A stretch of DNA of 64,000 nt from Prunella strophiata (lineage: Eukaryota > Chordata > Aves > Passeriformes > Prunellidae). The notes below the pieces were generated by a model. That model was not told the DNA's origin and searched no databases. It saw only the letters and a list, made by a program, of their open reading frames with translations. Below, piece by piece: positions 1-14,450 of this stretch; position 1 is the first letter of the stretch; every line of letters begins with the position of its first letter. The stretch is from positions 21,419,310 to 21,483,309 of the forward strand of contig JAZBQD010000015.1 in assembly GCA_036583965.1 (NCBI GenBank), given 5' to 3'. Position numbers and translations under genes: made by a program.

Positions 1-3000
1 CAGCATATTTTTCATGCACAGTCCAGGCAGTATCTTGTGACCAAATTCACAGAACAAATAATTTAAAATAATGTACAGCTTTTAGAAACTAGGTAGTTAA
101 AAACCAACAATGGACTTAATGGCGACTTTAAGCAGAAAACAGAAAGAAAGTTTGGTGGAATACCATAAATCCAGCAGTTTCATGTTAGCCACTGATTCAC
201 ACCAGCTAAATTTACCCAAACTGTCCCAATCCCTCTTTGTTACTTATTTTTTTAAAGTTCATCAGGAATTAGCATATTTTTTTTAATTACATTTCTATTT
301 TTTGTTGTCATAACAAAAGAAATTTCAAAAGAGCTGTGGAGTCTCATCAATCACCTTTTCGTCAGAGCTAGATCATATTTTCAATGATGGGAAGTAGCTG
401 TCACAAAATATTGCCACAAAATATTTACATGCTTATCATCAGCAATAGAGGTGATTAAAAATGCAAGGGGATCAACTTAATGAGCCAACAAGCAGCAGCT
501 TGTGGATGAAGTTTAAGTATGCTGCAGAATTACCAGCAGAGTTCAAAACTAAAACCATCTTCTTTGGGTTTTTTTTATTTCTTTGGGTCCTGACTGCATC
601 TCTACAGTACCACACTCCAAATCTCATCCCACTTCTGGTTGCCTATGAAATTTCCCACTGGCCTCTCCTCTAGACATCCTCCTTCTATTCCTGATACTGT
701 CTCTTCTGTGTTATGTCTTTTTCTTTAGACTGAATTACTTTTTTCTTTTCACATGGACACTTACTTAATTTGTATTACTTGAATTGAGCTTAAAACCATG
801 GAAAGCAAAGTCAGCATTTTATCCTCTTCCTCACAGCACACAAATGTCATGCTTTGAATTGTACCTTCATGTTTTTCATTTCCAAACTGGTACTTAGGCA
901 AACAAAATTTACAGGACATATATTACTGATAGATGTAATGTAAGATTAATGGTTTTGATATGGGCATTTGGTAAATGGTGAACTTGATATGGGCTTTTTG
1001 GTAAAGGAGTTGACTTTGTGGTATAGTTTTGATTGCCAAAGATCCATGAGTGGACTTGCATGCACCAATAACTTACAATCACACTGCTGTGCACTATCAG
1101 GAGTAAAAAAATCTATTGGCTGAGAAAAGAAATTAAAGACGATGTATTTCAATCCCAAGGAAGAAGTAGCAAAGCAACCTAAATAAAGGCAAAACACCTA
1201 AAAAGAGCATCTATCAGGAGATGAAAGGGGAATGTCAGTGATATTTTATGATTTATAGCAGTTCTGCAGTTGCAGGCTGTGATGTGTGAATGTGATGTGT
1301 TTTCTCAATAGGAGAAATAAGTGCTCCAAGTTGATCCTTAAATAAATGTATAAAGTGCTGAAAAGCATGAGCACAGACTATGGCTTGAGAAGTGTAAATA
1401 CAGATATGAAATGACTGCTCTTGAGTGCAAGAGGCTGGGTGATAGAACAATGAGAATGAAAAGTATATAGTGCTCCTTAAAGAGTTTAGTGAGTAAAAAA
1501 TGAACAAACTGTCTTCAGTCCTACACTCCCTCTTTCTTCCTGCCTTTTATCACATTGCCAAAATTGTTTGCTTTTGAAAAAAATTACAATTTTTTTAAAA
1601 TAACAATCCTCCTTATACCTTAATACGTTGCTTCATTTCTTCAAAGGGCTCAGCAAACATTACTAAGCCTTCCTAACAACATGGCTCTAAAATATTACTA
1701 TGAGATTGGGAAACTGAATCCTGGAGATGAAATGACTCAACTGTGGTCTCATATTTAAAGCTTTTAAGTGACACTGTTGTACAAACAATGATTATATTTA
1801 TAAACAATACCATTAAGTGGCTGATAATGGAACCAAAGGTGGAACACAGGATTTGCTGCTTTTTTAATGTTGTGGGTCACAAATCCTGCTGTAGAAATTC
1901 ATCTAATAACATTCTTCTTCAGTGTGTTCTTACTTCACTGTATGAGCTTCTTATCAATGAGTAATCAATCCCTGAACTGTCAGTTTAAAAAGTTTTATAT
2001 TATGTCTCACTTTCACTTTTATCAAATGGTATCTATGATCCATTCTAAATATCTTGCAGTATGTGCTGGTTGTATGTTGAAAATCCAGTGTCATCTAAGG
2101 AGGTTCAACTACTGTTGGGTGTTCCATGAGTCCAGCAAAAGAACACGACTGGTCTCCACAGCCTTCTGACTAGGAAAATGTCCTTATGGCAGAAAACTGG
2201 TCCCACAACTGACAAGTCAAACTGAAAGAGTGAAGACTGATAGTTCACTTCAGAATCTCTCTTATTAATATTAAGGTTCCTTTCATAATCAAGCTGAAGC
2301 AAACTTAAGGGACAATGTGAGTCCAATTTGCTGTAACTACAAAATGTACATGCTTTACTTTCTCTTTAAAGAAACCTTTAAACCTATGAGAAACTTGCAG
2401 AAAAAGGAAGTTTACAACACCCTTACTCTTGCCTACCCAAATAGCTGAGATACAAACTGAGGTTTGCCTCAGTATAGCAGTAATGGGCAAAAATATAATT
2501 TGTAAGGATATGTCAGAATATGACAATTACCATAGAATACAATAGAATGCATAGAACAATGTATTCCATAGTGTGGGTAGTAATATTTTCTGAAATTCTT
2601 CAGCTGGGTCATCTCCATACAGATAATCTCTTCTACAACTGTGTTTTGAAGAGCTCAGAAAGCTTTCCCAAAAAAATAATTATTAATTTGTAATGTGTCT
2701 TACAGGAATATTTCTGTATGTGACTGCTCTGCATCTTTGATGAGTTTATCAAAACTTTAGGCACTGCTGGGCATATAGTCATTCATTAATAGGAAGTCAT
2801 ATTTTTCTGTTAACTCATAGAAATACCAAATTCAGCATTCTCATTTTGCAGCATGCCCTTGAGGACATTGTGACCATAAATTAATAGGTGGATTACATTA
2901 ATTTCCACAGGTTTTCCCCATCCCTGACAGATAATTCAGTATTTCACACTAAGGTAAATATGGTGGCCAAAATGCAGCTTCTTTCATGCCTTACAGTTCA

Positions 3001-3670
3001 CCAAGAAGCTTTGGGACAGATGCCAAGACTGTCAAAATCTTGAATCAAATGCAGAACCCCAGAGGTTTAAATAAGGACACTGAAATTTTTGAATATCTGG
3101 ATGAGGACAACACTGTCACAGAGCAGGAATACTCACAGGCCAGCTGCAAATGGGTAAAAATTGCACTGAAAGCAATCATCTTGGGCTTATGAAGCAAGAA
3201 CTCCCACAGTTTTCTTTCCTCCTCCCCAGGCCAATAATAAAAATCCCACAGAACAGAAAAAGTTTCTTTTAGTTTGAATTTTAGATGTTAAAAAATATCT
3301 ATGTAACTTTCATAGGGCACCTGATGAATTAGGTCTCAAATAACATGAAAATTCTTATATAACCCAGTAATCAGTGGACTCAATTGTTTATAATATGCCA
3401 ACAGTAAATGCAGGAGGAATTTATAATCATATTTTCATGGGGAGTAAGCCAAAACTCCTTCTGCAACTCAAACAAACTGCTTCACTTTTTCATTTTGGAC
3501 AGGTTTAAAAATCAAAGAGAAATGACAACATGTCAGATAAATTTCTCTTGTGGCATTTTCCCCATAAGGGTGACGCAAAGAGAAGTCAGAAGATTAGCTT
3601 GGTATGCCCAGTGTATTTACAGTTACTGTACAGGTGGATGGTTATAACAGGCTGATGACAACTTCTCTAC
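1..3670. other. Intergenic DNA, no gene seen
   Basis: AT-rich non-coding DNA. Short open frames are scattered on both strands, but none exceeds about 100 codons, none matches a family I know, and none has convincing splice context. A short CATAGAAT-like cluster near 2,530 resembles the tail repeat of avian CR1 LINEs, but the expected adjoining CR1 sequence is absent. The region lies downstream of OSR2, where VPS13B would be the next gene by vertebrate synteny; no VPS13B exon was recognised. Confidence 0.6.
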
Positions 3671-3739
3671 AGAAAAAAGAAAAAAGAAAAAAAGAAAAAA
3701 AAAAAAAAAAAAAGGAAAAAAAAAAGAAAAAGAAAAAAT
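3671..3739. repeat. A-rich low-complexity tract (A6G-like)
   Basis: About 70 bases of nearly pure A interrupted by single G residues every 4-8 bases. It could be a degenerate microsatellite or an old poly(A) tail. No adjoining retrocopy was recognised. Confidence 0.9.
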
Positions 3740-6700
3740 AGGGAAAAATCCTCAAAATTGCTTCACTAGATACATTCTATATTCTTCCTGTGAGTTCTCC
3801 ACTTTTTTTGCCCTCTTCTCAAAATGATCTTTTCTTTCTCAGCATATCTCTCCAGTAGACTTTGTTTTTTTCTAATTTTCCTGCCTATTTTAGACTCCCT
3901 CAACAATAGAAATTAAGTGGGGTTGACTGAACTGGTTCAAACACAATAGAAATACAGTTCCAGAGTCTTGAACTTAAAGACAGATTTCCCCTGACTGATG
4001 TCTACTAGTCCTAACTGTTTTGAGACAGTATTTTTAAATTATTTCTCAGATGTTTCTTCTTCAAGTGAAGTCATCCCATTTGCAGCAGGGAAAGACAAAA
4101 TACCTTCTTCATTACCTTGCTGTTCCTCAGCTGCTTTTTCTTGTTGGCTTCCTCCTTCCATCTCCCACTCATTCCCATCCCTAGCCTGAACCTTCTCTTA
4201 GAAGAGGCTCCAGTTAGGAATGTGCTGGAGCACCCCAAGAATCCATGACCTGCTGAATGTCCCAGAACGAGCAGGGCAGTGTTCCTGCACTGGCTGGTCC
4301 ACACCTGGGATTGGTGACATGGCAGCACTGCAAAAAGCCCTTCTCTCCTCTTCCAGGTTTAGACAGAGGCTGTTCTGGTTCTGGCAAGGAGAGGAAAGCT
4401 GCTCTCCCTGGAGCCCAGGCAGGCCCTTTGCCAGGGAGCAGGACAGCAGCAGAGGGCAATGCCCCTGGAGCACACACTTGCTGCCTGGTGCAGAGGGGTA
4501 GGGGAGTGCAGGCGTTGATGACAGGAAAGGCTTTTTCTCAAGATGCAGCAGTCTAGGGAAGGAAAAGTAAAGAAGTGAGTGGTACATCACATACTTGCAG
4601 CCTACTGAGCATTTTTTGGAGTCCTCTGCTTGGTGTGGTCACCTGATACCTTCCTGATCTACGTGTGAGCCCTCAAATCTCACACTCCTGCCTGGGTTTG
4701 ATTTTGCTCATCACAGGGGTTTTTATTTTGGTTAGTCCTTTCTCCTCTGGGGAGTTCTTGACACTTTGGTCAGCCTGTTAGTGCCCCAGCCAGCCCTGAG
4801 CCAAAACTAACAAAAGTTCCCCTCCTCTCCCAATAATTTCTGCTCATGGGAAGGGAGAAAGGGTTGACAGCCCAGGGACCGAGAGGTGAAAACCGTTCAG
4901 ACCAAGGCACAGCTATAATTTCAGTCTGTAAATTCAGTGAATGTGGGTTGTAGTGGAGAAAATCAAGATGCTGTTTTTCCCAAGCCCTGTGGATGAGCCA
5001 GTCTAGGGACATACTGGAGAATGTTCTCTTCACACGGAAACATTTCACAGATTCCTACAGACACTGATTCCTCTTCCACAGTCCAAATCCTGCTTTGGTT
5101 CAACACCTATGTTTATGCCACAGTTTTAAAGGCCAAGATCTTGACTCAAAGTGGTGCAAAAACTGCCAGTTTTTTCCTTGAATTCAAGGCAAAGAAACCT
5201 TCTCTGCACTTGGGCAAAGGCACTTGTGTTCAGTGATGAGGCTAAGAGATTTGTGCTTGAAACATTCTTGGTAATACAACTTCAAGATGCTTGGCACAGC
5301 TCGACTCCTGTGAAAGAATCTGATGCAAGAAAACAGATGAAAGCTGCAACGTGGTTGAAGGGAATTGCAGAGATTGGATTGAAGACAGAATTTGGCCTCT
5401 ACCACTGAGCATTCATGAGGCCAAACATGATATGGAAACTGTTTCAGTAAAATGTACTCCACAGAATCAACATGCCAGGGAGCCTGAACAGCTTCATTTA
5501 TCACTGTTCCACTGCTGGTGCTCGTCTTTACACAGGGTTATAACTTTTTTCCATTAAATCCTGTGTATGACTCCGAGTCTCTATTTATTTCTAAGGATGC
5601 AGAAAGAAGATGTTTATAACCAAATCTGTGTATAATTCTTTTTTAAAAAGAGAGCTGTATGAATAAAACCTTCCTGACCAGGAACATATGAGTTTGAATG
5701 TTGTTCTGAAGCCATTGAGAGTAATCACAAAATTCATTGCTACAGATAGGTGTGGTGAAGAGGAATACTAAATGTTAAAAATACTGTCTGTAGTATGGAA
5801 GAGTGTCTGAGGCAGTACCCTAGATTTACAAATATGGAGACAACTATGGAAAACTTCAGACTCTTTGCTATCACAAAACAAAGTTAGTCAAGGATGTAGC
5901 TGCTTTTTCACTCTCCATCCCCATGTGATTGATTTACTCTTTGTGTGTTCCTTTAAAGTAGCCCAAATGCCTCTGGTGGGAAGAGTTTTCCACGGTATTT
6001 TTCCCATACACTTGTTGAAGGTTGTTCAAAAAAAGATTTCACACATATACATTTATTTTCATATGGAAATCTTCAACTCATGAAGATTTTGCTTTTAACT
6101 TTGCTTTCATATTCAGTGTTTATTCTAGTTACACATTTTAAAAGGGATGATAATGATTTGCACCACTAAACAAAGAGCACGTTAGTATTGCAAGCAGTCA
6201 TTTTCCATCCAGCTAAGCTTTCTTTGGAATGTAGCTGTCAATTTTTCCCTTTTTCAAACCCTGAAGGAAGTATCCACATTTATTCAAATAAAAGATCCAA
6301 AATCTTGGACTCCTTAGAGCAAAATAAGCCAGAAGGTGGAGTTGCAACTGTAATTATGATCTCTTCAGCGCCTGAGGACAAGGTCTTTAGCTAACTAGAT
6401 GCATTCCACTGCTACCAATGCAGTCTGTTCATGTTTAAAAATGTTTATTTTGCCCTATCTAGTCATAGCTCTCAGTGTTATTGACAGATATAAGCAATGT
6501 GTGCATCCAATAAACATATGAAAAGAATCATTGAAAACAGCCCTTTCTCATTGGTCCAACATCAGGTTCAAAGGATCTGTTTCATAAACTACTAACTATT
6601 CTCTTATTTGATGTAAATGGGATCAATTTAATGCTTATCCCACCCTAGCAATAGTTTCTAAGTTGTTTTAGAATTGTACATGTACTTAAAATAGAATTAA

Positions 6701-9296
6701 TCAGATAAATTTTACATATGAAAATTCACAAATTACAGAGATCATGGAATTGTTGAGATCAGAGAAAAAGGGAACCTTTGTGAAATCCAGGTTATAAGCA
6801 GATTGTCCTGAGAAGAAGGGAGGTAAATACTACAAAGCTACAGTGCCATGAGAACATTTTCTTCTATCAGCTTTGCACTTTCCTCTGCAGTGGGCTCTGG
6901 TGAGAGTCTGCTTTTAGCTTCACTTGCACTTACAACCATTCTAATGTTCTTTGCTACAAGTAAATATTACTAAAGATGGGGAAAAAGCTTTAAGGCTGCA
7001 TGCTGAGAAATATAGCACAGTGTAACTCTGCCTGCCCATCAGTCTCCACCTTTTTAGTTTGAAATTATTGGGTATTTTTTTCATGGAATGAAAAATCTTG
7101 ACATTATCTATTGCACCCTCCTATCAAAATGTGATCCGCAGAGCTCAAGAGTGACTGGCTTAATGCCATGAAAATTAGTCCTTGTTTGAAATGTGAGAAC
7201 ACTGTCTTGTTGTAGGCATTCAAAAATGTCAAAATTTTTCACTGTCATTTACCTATCTTCCCTTTGACAAAATTCATGCCACAGATCTGAGATAAGCTGT
7301 TTGGTTGTAAAACTAATGTGGAACTGGGCCAACAATAAAGGAATTAAAAATTATAAATTATTTCAACAACAATGAAACAATTTTAGAATTCTGTTATACT
7401 ACACAGCTCCTCCAAAGGCTTGGAGGTTCTGCATGCATGCAGGCAGGAGGGTGCACGTGTGTGCATGTGCACGTGTGGGTTGTATCTCTATAGGCTTCTC
7501 ATGGCAGTGGAGTTTTTTAATCTGCAGTCACATACCTCTGAAAAGCTACAGCACATGTTTGTCCCTCAAGTTAAATGAAAAGAGCATTCCAGCCCCTGCA
7601 GGAGTAGAAGGCTGGAGGCAGCAGAAGATGTGACCTGGATGGTGACAGAGCTGGGCAGAAGCAGGCTGGGCTTGACCAGGCTCCCCCGTGGCATGTGGGG
7701 TTAGGCTGCCAGCTGGCAGGATGTGGGGAGCAGGGGGCTTGGGGGTGTTTGTGTGTGCCTGTCTCACCTGAGTGCCCTGCAGGAGCAGCAGCCAGGGAAG
7801 CAGAGCCCTGCCAGGGCCCAGGCAGGAGCAGCACGGCTCTGTGGAATACACGCCACACTATGGACTCAGGCTTGGAAACTCTGAGTAAGAAAAATGCCTG
7901 TTGTTTGTTTCTGCTGCATTCAGAGAAACAAGATTCTGAGTACATGCTTTGTAAATAAACCAAAGACATTCCTGACTCCTATCATCAATTTCTCCTCCTA
8001 ATGGAAAAAATCCAGCAAGTTTCCACTCTGTGAATAGGGGCAATATTATAAGCATGAACACAAGGCCAAGTCAAGTGTTGTCCTCACTTATACTGGGACA
8101 GCCCAGCTCACTTCAGTGCAGGGAAAATGGTTCCTCTACAGAAGAGTCAGAGGGATACTTTCTCTCATGTTTGAATTTCCAAACTCAAAAAGCTGTATGT
8201 GGAGGGATCAACCGTGCTCATTCCTTTGGCTGGAAACAGAGTTGTGCTTCCAATGAAGTGAGTAGAATTTGATTTCTCTGAAAAGTTTTAATTTATGGAC
8301 CAGCATTTTTCTAGTCCAGAATGTATGGAGTTAGTTTGCTCAAATCCCTTCTTCTTCAGCCTTTGCAAATGAAAAGCAGCTCTCACATCACCGTACCAGG
8401 CTGCCTCATGAGGAGGTGTAAGACCTGACTTTTTCAGACTTGAAATGCTATGAAGTCTTTTGGGTAACATGTAGTGGGCACTCAGCTTATGGTGGTCAAT
8501 AGTAGTTTTCCGCAAGTGCAGGTCTTTGGAAAATACAATTATATATATTTATATTAAACATATACTGTAATATCTATTTTTGTTATAAATACTATAACTG
8601 GCAGGAGAGATAAAACAGTTCTCCTGTATGGCAAGCTTGAGTTGTGCATGGTTCATGAATAGTATGATTTCTAAAAAGACCTTGGAATAAGTGTAACTGC
8701 TGGCCACATACATCCTTTAGGATTGGAGTTTATTTTTTGACAATGCATCCTCCATATCAATGCCATATTACAGTTAAGCACTAGCAGAAGCCTTGACATT
8801 TTCCACCATCTGTTAAAAAGTCACCTTTGAAAAGTCACCTTTATTCCAATAAAAACATTGCATTTAAAGTCTTCTAGCTTTTCCTCCTGGGATACTGCAA
8901 GTAAAAAATTGCAAATGGGGTTGAGTGCAGCCACTTATATAAGGGTTTAAACTGTGTAACAGCAGGCAGGGCTGTACCAAGAGCTGTTCATGCAAGAGCC
9001 CCAGCCACCCTGATCACATCATTGCAAGAAGATAGGGAGGAGAGCATAGTGGAGATATTTGGAGCTGGATCAAACAGATTTTCCACAAAGACCTTTCACT
9101 AACCTTTTCACTTGCACAAGAGAAGTCCTACTGAGACAGTAGGGGTCCTGGCCACTGCACTAGCACAAGTAAAATAGTGAAGTTAGTGATAACTAGGACT
9201 ATGAACTGGAAGATAGTCTTGTCAGTCTTATCACTTTCATTTTTAGGAACCTATCTCTTAACCTGATTTCTTGCTTGGGGTATCTTGCAGAAATAG

Positions 9297-9372
9297 GGCA
9301 GCAACCAAGAAAGCACAGAGTAGCCCAAGTGGTGTTAAAGAATGGCCAGAGGGAAATTTCTTGGTTGCTGCC
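9297..9372. repeat. Perfect 16-bp inverted repeat with 44-nt loop
   Basis: The left arm GGCAGCAACCAAGAAA (9,297-9,312) is the exact reverse complement of the right arm (9,357-9,372), with 44 bases between them. A transcript of either strand could fold into a 16-bp stem. Function is unknown. It could be a remnant of a small non-autonomous element, a hairpin RNA precursor or chance. Confidence 0.85.
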
Positions 9373-11305
9373 TCTACAAAACCACAGAAATTAGAAAGAC
9401 ACAAAAGATGTCACCATGTACTGGGGAGGAAAAGAAATAACATTTCTAAGAAAGACAAATTCCTACAAGGCATTTGGTCTGTAGTTATAAACAAGGAGGG
9501 AACATCAACCCCAAATTTTAAAAATCATGGTTCTAAAGGAAGTTGACTTTAAGGTCCAGATAAACAAACAGAATAAAGGAGTGATTGTCCTTCTGGTCTC
9601 ATGACTTCTGTGTTCCTGAATGTGGGGTGGCCCAGATTTATGAAATAGGAAAGGATGGGCTTTTTATAAAAAGTAGACAATTAAAATGAAAGCAGGAGGA
9701 TGTGGCAGGACATGCATGGTAGGTCTGTGACTCGCCTAGCACGACAATGAGTTCTACATATCTGTTTCTGGTAGGAGGCTGTCCAGAGAAGAAGTGTAGA
9801 GAAACCAGGAAAGGAAATAAAAGCCAAAGCCTGGAAGAACCCTTCAAAGATCAGTAAGGGAACATAAGAAGGAATTTCCAGAGGACTTGTTAAAAGAGTA
9901 ATTACAGAGTTGAGAGGAATCACAGAAGACAGAGAAGACAAGAACTAAGATGACAGGATTGCAGGAAGGTGCTCCAATTACTGAGATTGAGAGAAAAAGC
10001 ATAGAGTTGGAAAGAGCAGTCCAAAAGGAGTAGGACTTAAGCAAAGGAGATAGGGCTGGGGATTTACAAGGTCTGAAAATACTTCAGAGATACAGACCCC
10101 ACTTACCCACAGGGTGTTTGTGCAATTGATGAAGTGCAAGTCCAGTTACAGCCCTGCCTCAACACCTCCTAGCCAGCCAAGGATTTGTCCATTCAGCTGG
10201 ACTGATAAACCACCTCCCAGCAATGGAAACCCCAGTGCCTGCTGGTGCCCCAGTCCCTCTTCCTCCCTCCCTCCCCAGCTGCTCCTGGTCCCACTCGCTC
10301 CCGTGCGTAGGCTCTGCTGCTTACCCAGCCCTGCGTTAAGCCCGAGTAGAACTAACCCAACAAAGCAAATAGTTTTCCACCAGCTTAGTGTACTATTAAG
10401 CAATACTTTAAATAGCAAAGAAAATACATGGGATGACATATGGAGACACTTTCCCACAGAGGCATTAAAGGGAGTTTAGCACAGTGCTTAGTTTCAAGAC
10501 GTACGAGTATCTTTGAAGTCAGTAGCCCCACCTTTACTACTGCTTGCAGTCTCAGAATACCAGATGGAGAGCAGGATGGATACACAGAGCCCAGTGTTTA
10601 CTCTGAGCAACAAAATAAAAAGGTTACAATGCTTAAAAGATTGGAGATGCACAGAAGCATGTTATTTCTGCATATACTAAAAGCTATGCAAATTGAAATA
10701 ACAAGTTCTCATCACACTGTCAAACCCCTTATGTGTTTAACCTGAAACCAAATGCATCAACCAGGTGTATTTGGTCACAGCCATAACATAAGAGATCATA
10801 ACTGAGGAAATAAAAGCTGTATCACAAAAGACAGCAGCACAAGGCAACAGCAAGTTGTAGTAGGGCTGCCTGGCAGTCCCTGCAACATCCAGGTTCTGTG
10901 GGATCAACGTTGGGCTTTGGACTGCATGCTGCTGGGGAAAAAAATCTTCTAAAATCCTAGGAAATGCTTCATCCTAGCAGCAAAAAATGTTGTTTGGTCA
11001 TACATACATAGATTTAGATTGGGGGTGTAGAATTTCTTATTCTAACTATGAAATTGTCATTGGATTTTATGGGAGTATAATAGAATGTTAACAGTGCAAA
11101 CTACTAATAATATTAACATGTAATGTAATTATTCCCCACAGAAGGATGAAATTAATGTAATGATGAAAGTGTAGGCATGGAGGCAGCTACACGCTTCACT
11201 AATACATTTGTATACAGACAACAGCCAAGACATACAGGGCTCCATTTTTATTCCTTCCTCCATTTGTGGAGGAAAGGAACAAAAGCCCAGCATTTCACTC
11301 TCTGA

Positions 11306-11334
11306 AGTGATTGCTCTCTCACAGAGCAATCACT
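11306..11334. repeat. Perfect 12-bp inverted repeat with 5-nt loop
   Basis: AGTGATTGCTCT (11,306-11,317) is followed by five bases and then its exact reverse complement (11,323-11,334). This is a compact hairpin or cruciform-forming sequence. No run of T follows that would suggest an RNA polymerase III terminator, and no gene is adjacent. Confidence 0.85.
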
Positions 11335-14300
11335 GATTTTAGCCATATCCAACTCACTGTTCAGCCTCACCTCAGTGCTTACCACCAGCATTTGCATTTT
11401 CAAGACTTTGTAATATTGCCTGTTCATCATGAGCACCATAGGGCACACACTTGAGCTCCAAAGGCCATGGTACATGTGCATGTAGCAGAAGGAGCTATTT
11501 ATTTGGACAATTAGGTGACACTTGTCACTCAGCTTTCAGGCCAGAGTTTGGGAAGGGCAGGCAGCCAGGGTACACATGCCAAGGCCAGCTCTGTCACACC
11601 TGTGCCTGGGTTGGGAGGGACAGGGCCATAATGTGGTTCTGACCTGGTTTGTTGAGGTTCACAGGATTTTTGTGGAAGAAGGAGAGACATGGAAGTTCTG
11701 ATCTCCCCAGGCTGCACAGCCCATGCACCCGCGGTGTGTGGGAGCCCAGCCTTCCCTGGTGCAGACAATGTGAAGTGTACAGGCAACAGAGAGAAAGGTC
11801 CACACAATTTGTGGAAAAACCACAGCCAGGGTGCAGCTGAGCCATTGTTGATGGCAGAGGCAAGGAGGAAAGCAGGGAGCAAGCACTCCCTTTCAGGAGA
11901 AAACTCCCTGGAAGTGCTGGCCAGTGATTCCAGGCAAAGCTGTTGCACGCTGCTGCTAGTCACTCACAGGGTTCAGGAAAGCTATTTATTCTTTGTAAAT
12001 AAGCAGGATTACACCAGAGAATTACCATCAATCTCACATCCACAGGAAACACCCAAAAAGGCCTTAGATGCTGTCTAAGACTATGACAGTGGAGCAGGTC
12101 CAGTTTCTAACATCCTGAAACACAGAGCTGGACACTGTCCCACCCTGCTGGCACGAGGAAGGGGCTGTCCTGTCTACAGTAGTCTGGCTTGGCTCCAAGA
12201 CCCCACATGTGGGGTTAAATCCCCAGGGAAGTATTGGGGATCTGAGGGTTCAAGGCAGGAACTTTAGGGTAGGTCTGGTTGAACTACTCACCCGATTGCA
12301 CAAAAATTATATCATCTGCCTTGGATAGCTTTAATATCATTGATATTTGAACACAATCAGAGGTGACAGGTATGGTAAATCTCTTTGGAACAGCTTTACC
12401 TGAGAGAGAGAGGTCAGGTCCATCCTGCAGGTGCCTCACACAAGCAGTCCTGACTACTTCTCTGGGAGTTGAGTTTTGTCTTTGATTAAGGTGAGCAGAA
12501 TCTCACCAATGATAACCTCGCCTTCCTGTGAAGCAAGGCAAGGTAATGAAGTTCACAAGCTCTCCTGGCCTGGCCAAAAACCATGAGGTACTTCAATGCA
12601 AAGTGGTTCTTGAAGGCAGCTTAGGGCAGGAAAGGCAGAAGTCCCATCTCGGATCCAACCCTCAGATGGAAAATGCATGGGCAAAATACAATCACTTATG
12701 CTGATCCACTCTCATTGGCATGCCGAACTCTTTGGAAAAATTATGTGGGATCTTTGTCATGAATGACAACGGCTGATTTCACATCTTATCCCAAAAGACT
12801 CCACTAAAGATCCTGAGGAATTTCTTAAGTAACCACATATGTTGAACTGTTACTTATCTTAATGAAAAAAAGACAGTCACTTAACAGAAAGATATCCAGA
12901 GATGAGTTCACGCTATGGATTATACAATATGCATACACACCCCCACCTCAAAAAAAAAAAGAAAAGAAAAATTCTAATTTATACTAGCACAAAAATTTCC
13001 ATCTGAAAATGCTAAATGTAATTGTTTCCCACTAATTTGAAGGAAGTCCTGGCTCCACTGAAGTCATGGCAAAACTCCCATTGACTTAAAATGAATCAGG
13101 ACTTAAACCTTTGCCTTTAAGAACATGCCGAATTATTTTCAAATTTTCTTTTAAAAATTTTGAAAGAAAAATCTGCTTGTATTTAAAAGTTTTGATGCCA
13201 AGTTTTTTCCCAGAGTGAATTACTTCAGCCTTGATATAAATCTATCAAAATAGGTTTAAAATATGTAAAGATGAACACGCCCTTACAGAATAGCCCTGCT
13301 CTCTTCAGCTCAGGTTCATGCAATAGAACAATAAAGTGAATAAAAGAGAAAAGATAAAATAACAGAACAAATACTATCCAACCTTATGGATATAATCTGC
13401 AATTTAGAAGTATTAAACATACTGTTGTCATAAGTATTTCACAGGAAAAACATTTATTTCCCCAGCCTCAATTTTATTTAGGTTCCCAATTCAAGAAATA
13501 GAATTAATCTATTACCTCATGTAAAATTAATTAATTACAAATACTTAATCTGAGTTTTAAAAGCACCTTTTCCATTTTATTAATTTCTTGCATAATACAA
13601 GCAAGCAGGACAGACTTAAGGTCAACCTGTCCCTGAATCCTGTTTTTGACAATTTTAAGACCATTGCTTTAAAGAAAAAGTATAAAGGCAGGACAAACAT
13701 AGAAGCATCAGGTCAACATTTCCTAAAATGCAATAGATGAAGAAAGATCATTTAAAGATTTTATTCCTTCCACAAATTCAAATGAGATTTTTCTAAATCT
13801 GTTCTGTATTTGACAATATTGTCCTGTGGAGATCAATGAACTAACACTGCGGTTTGATGTTAGCGTGGATCATGTTGAAAATTCTACTTTAATAAAATAT
13901 TTGCATCCTTTCCATTGTAATCTTGATTCATTTGCAGTAATGCTAATCAAGAAAATTTCTTCTGTACTTTCACATTCAAGTAGAGAAACAGCTAGTGTCT
14001 TTTCACTCCATCTGAAAATTAACCAAGCTCCTAAACTCAAAATAATATCCAAACAAGTTATGCAGTTTTCCCAGATGCATTTGCACAGCTCACTGATCAT
14101 TGCAATAATAGTAGGACATGATGGCAATACAATTTTGCTGTATTAGTTACAGGGATACCAAAAAAAAAATAAGACTCGGTACTGCAGAATGTTGTAGAAA
14201 CGATTTCTCTACTTTCTGATTATGATTAAATCTTGGTGTGCTTTGAAATCCCTAATGTGTAATGCAAACCAGGATTTGGGGTGTTAGGAATGCATCCCCA

Positions 14301-14342
14301 CCCTTCTTCCAAAACGTTCTGTAAATTATCATCTGCAGACCC

Positions 14343-14408
14343 CAAATCCTTGAGTGGAGGGGGAAAGGAAGGAGAGGAAGGCAGGGAGTGGAAGAGGGAG
14401 AGGAGGGG

Positions 14409-14441
<33 letters not shown>

Positions 14442-14450
14442 TTAGAAACA
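14343..14450. repeat. Purine-rich tract ending in (GA)n
   Basis: About 105 bases of almost pure purine on the plus strand. G-rich, A-interrupted DNA leads into about 12 pure AG dinucleotides (about 14,409-14,432). Such homopurine-homopyrimidine tracts can form triplex (H-DNA) structures. No gene overlaps it. Confidence 0.85.

Larger units (their letters stand above)
3740..12900. other. Intergenic DNA, no gene seen
   Basis: Non-coding DNA of mixed composition. More GC-rich patches lie at about 4,200-4,550, 7,600-7,860 and 11,500-11,960. They give overlapping open frames on both strands, which is what stop-poor composition produces rather than coding constraint. Two perfect inverted repeats (9,297-9,372 and 11,306-11,334) are listed separately. 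No exon, RNA gene or transposon protein was recognised. Confidence 0.55.

Noticed and set aside
2525..2580. CR1 LINE 3' tail-like CATAGAAT repeats
   Set aside because: Only two or three degenerate units, without the characteristic adjoining CR1 3' sequence.
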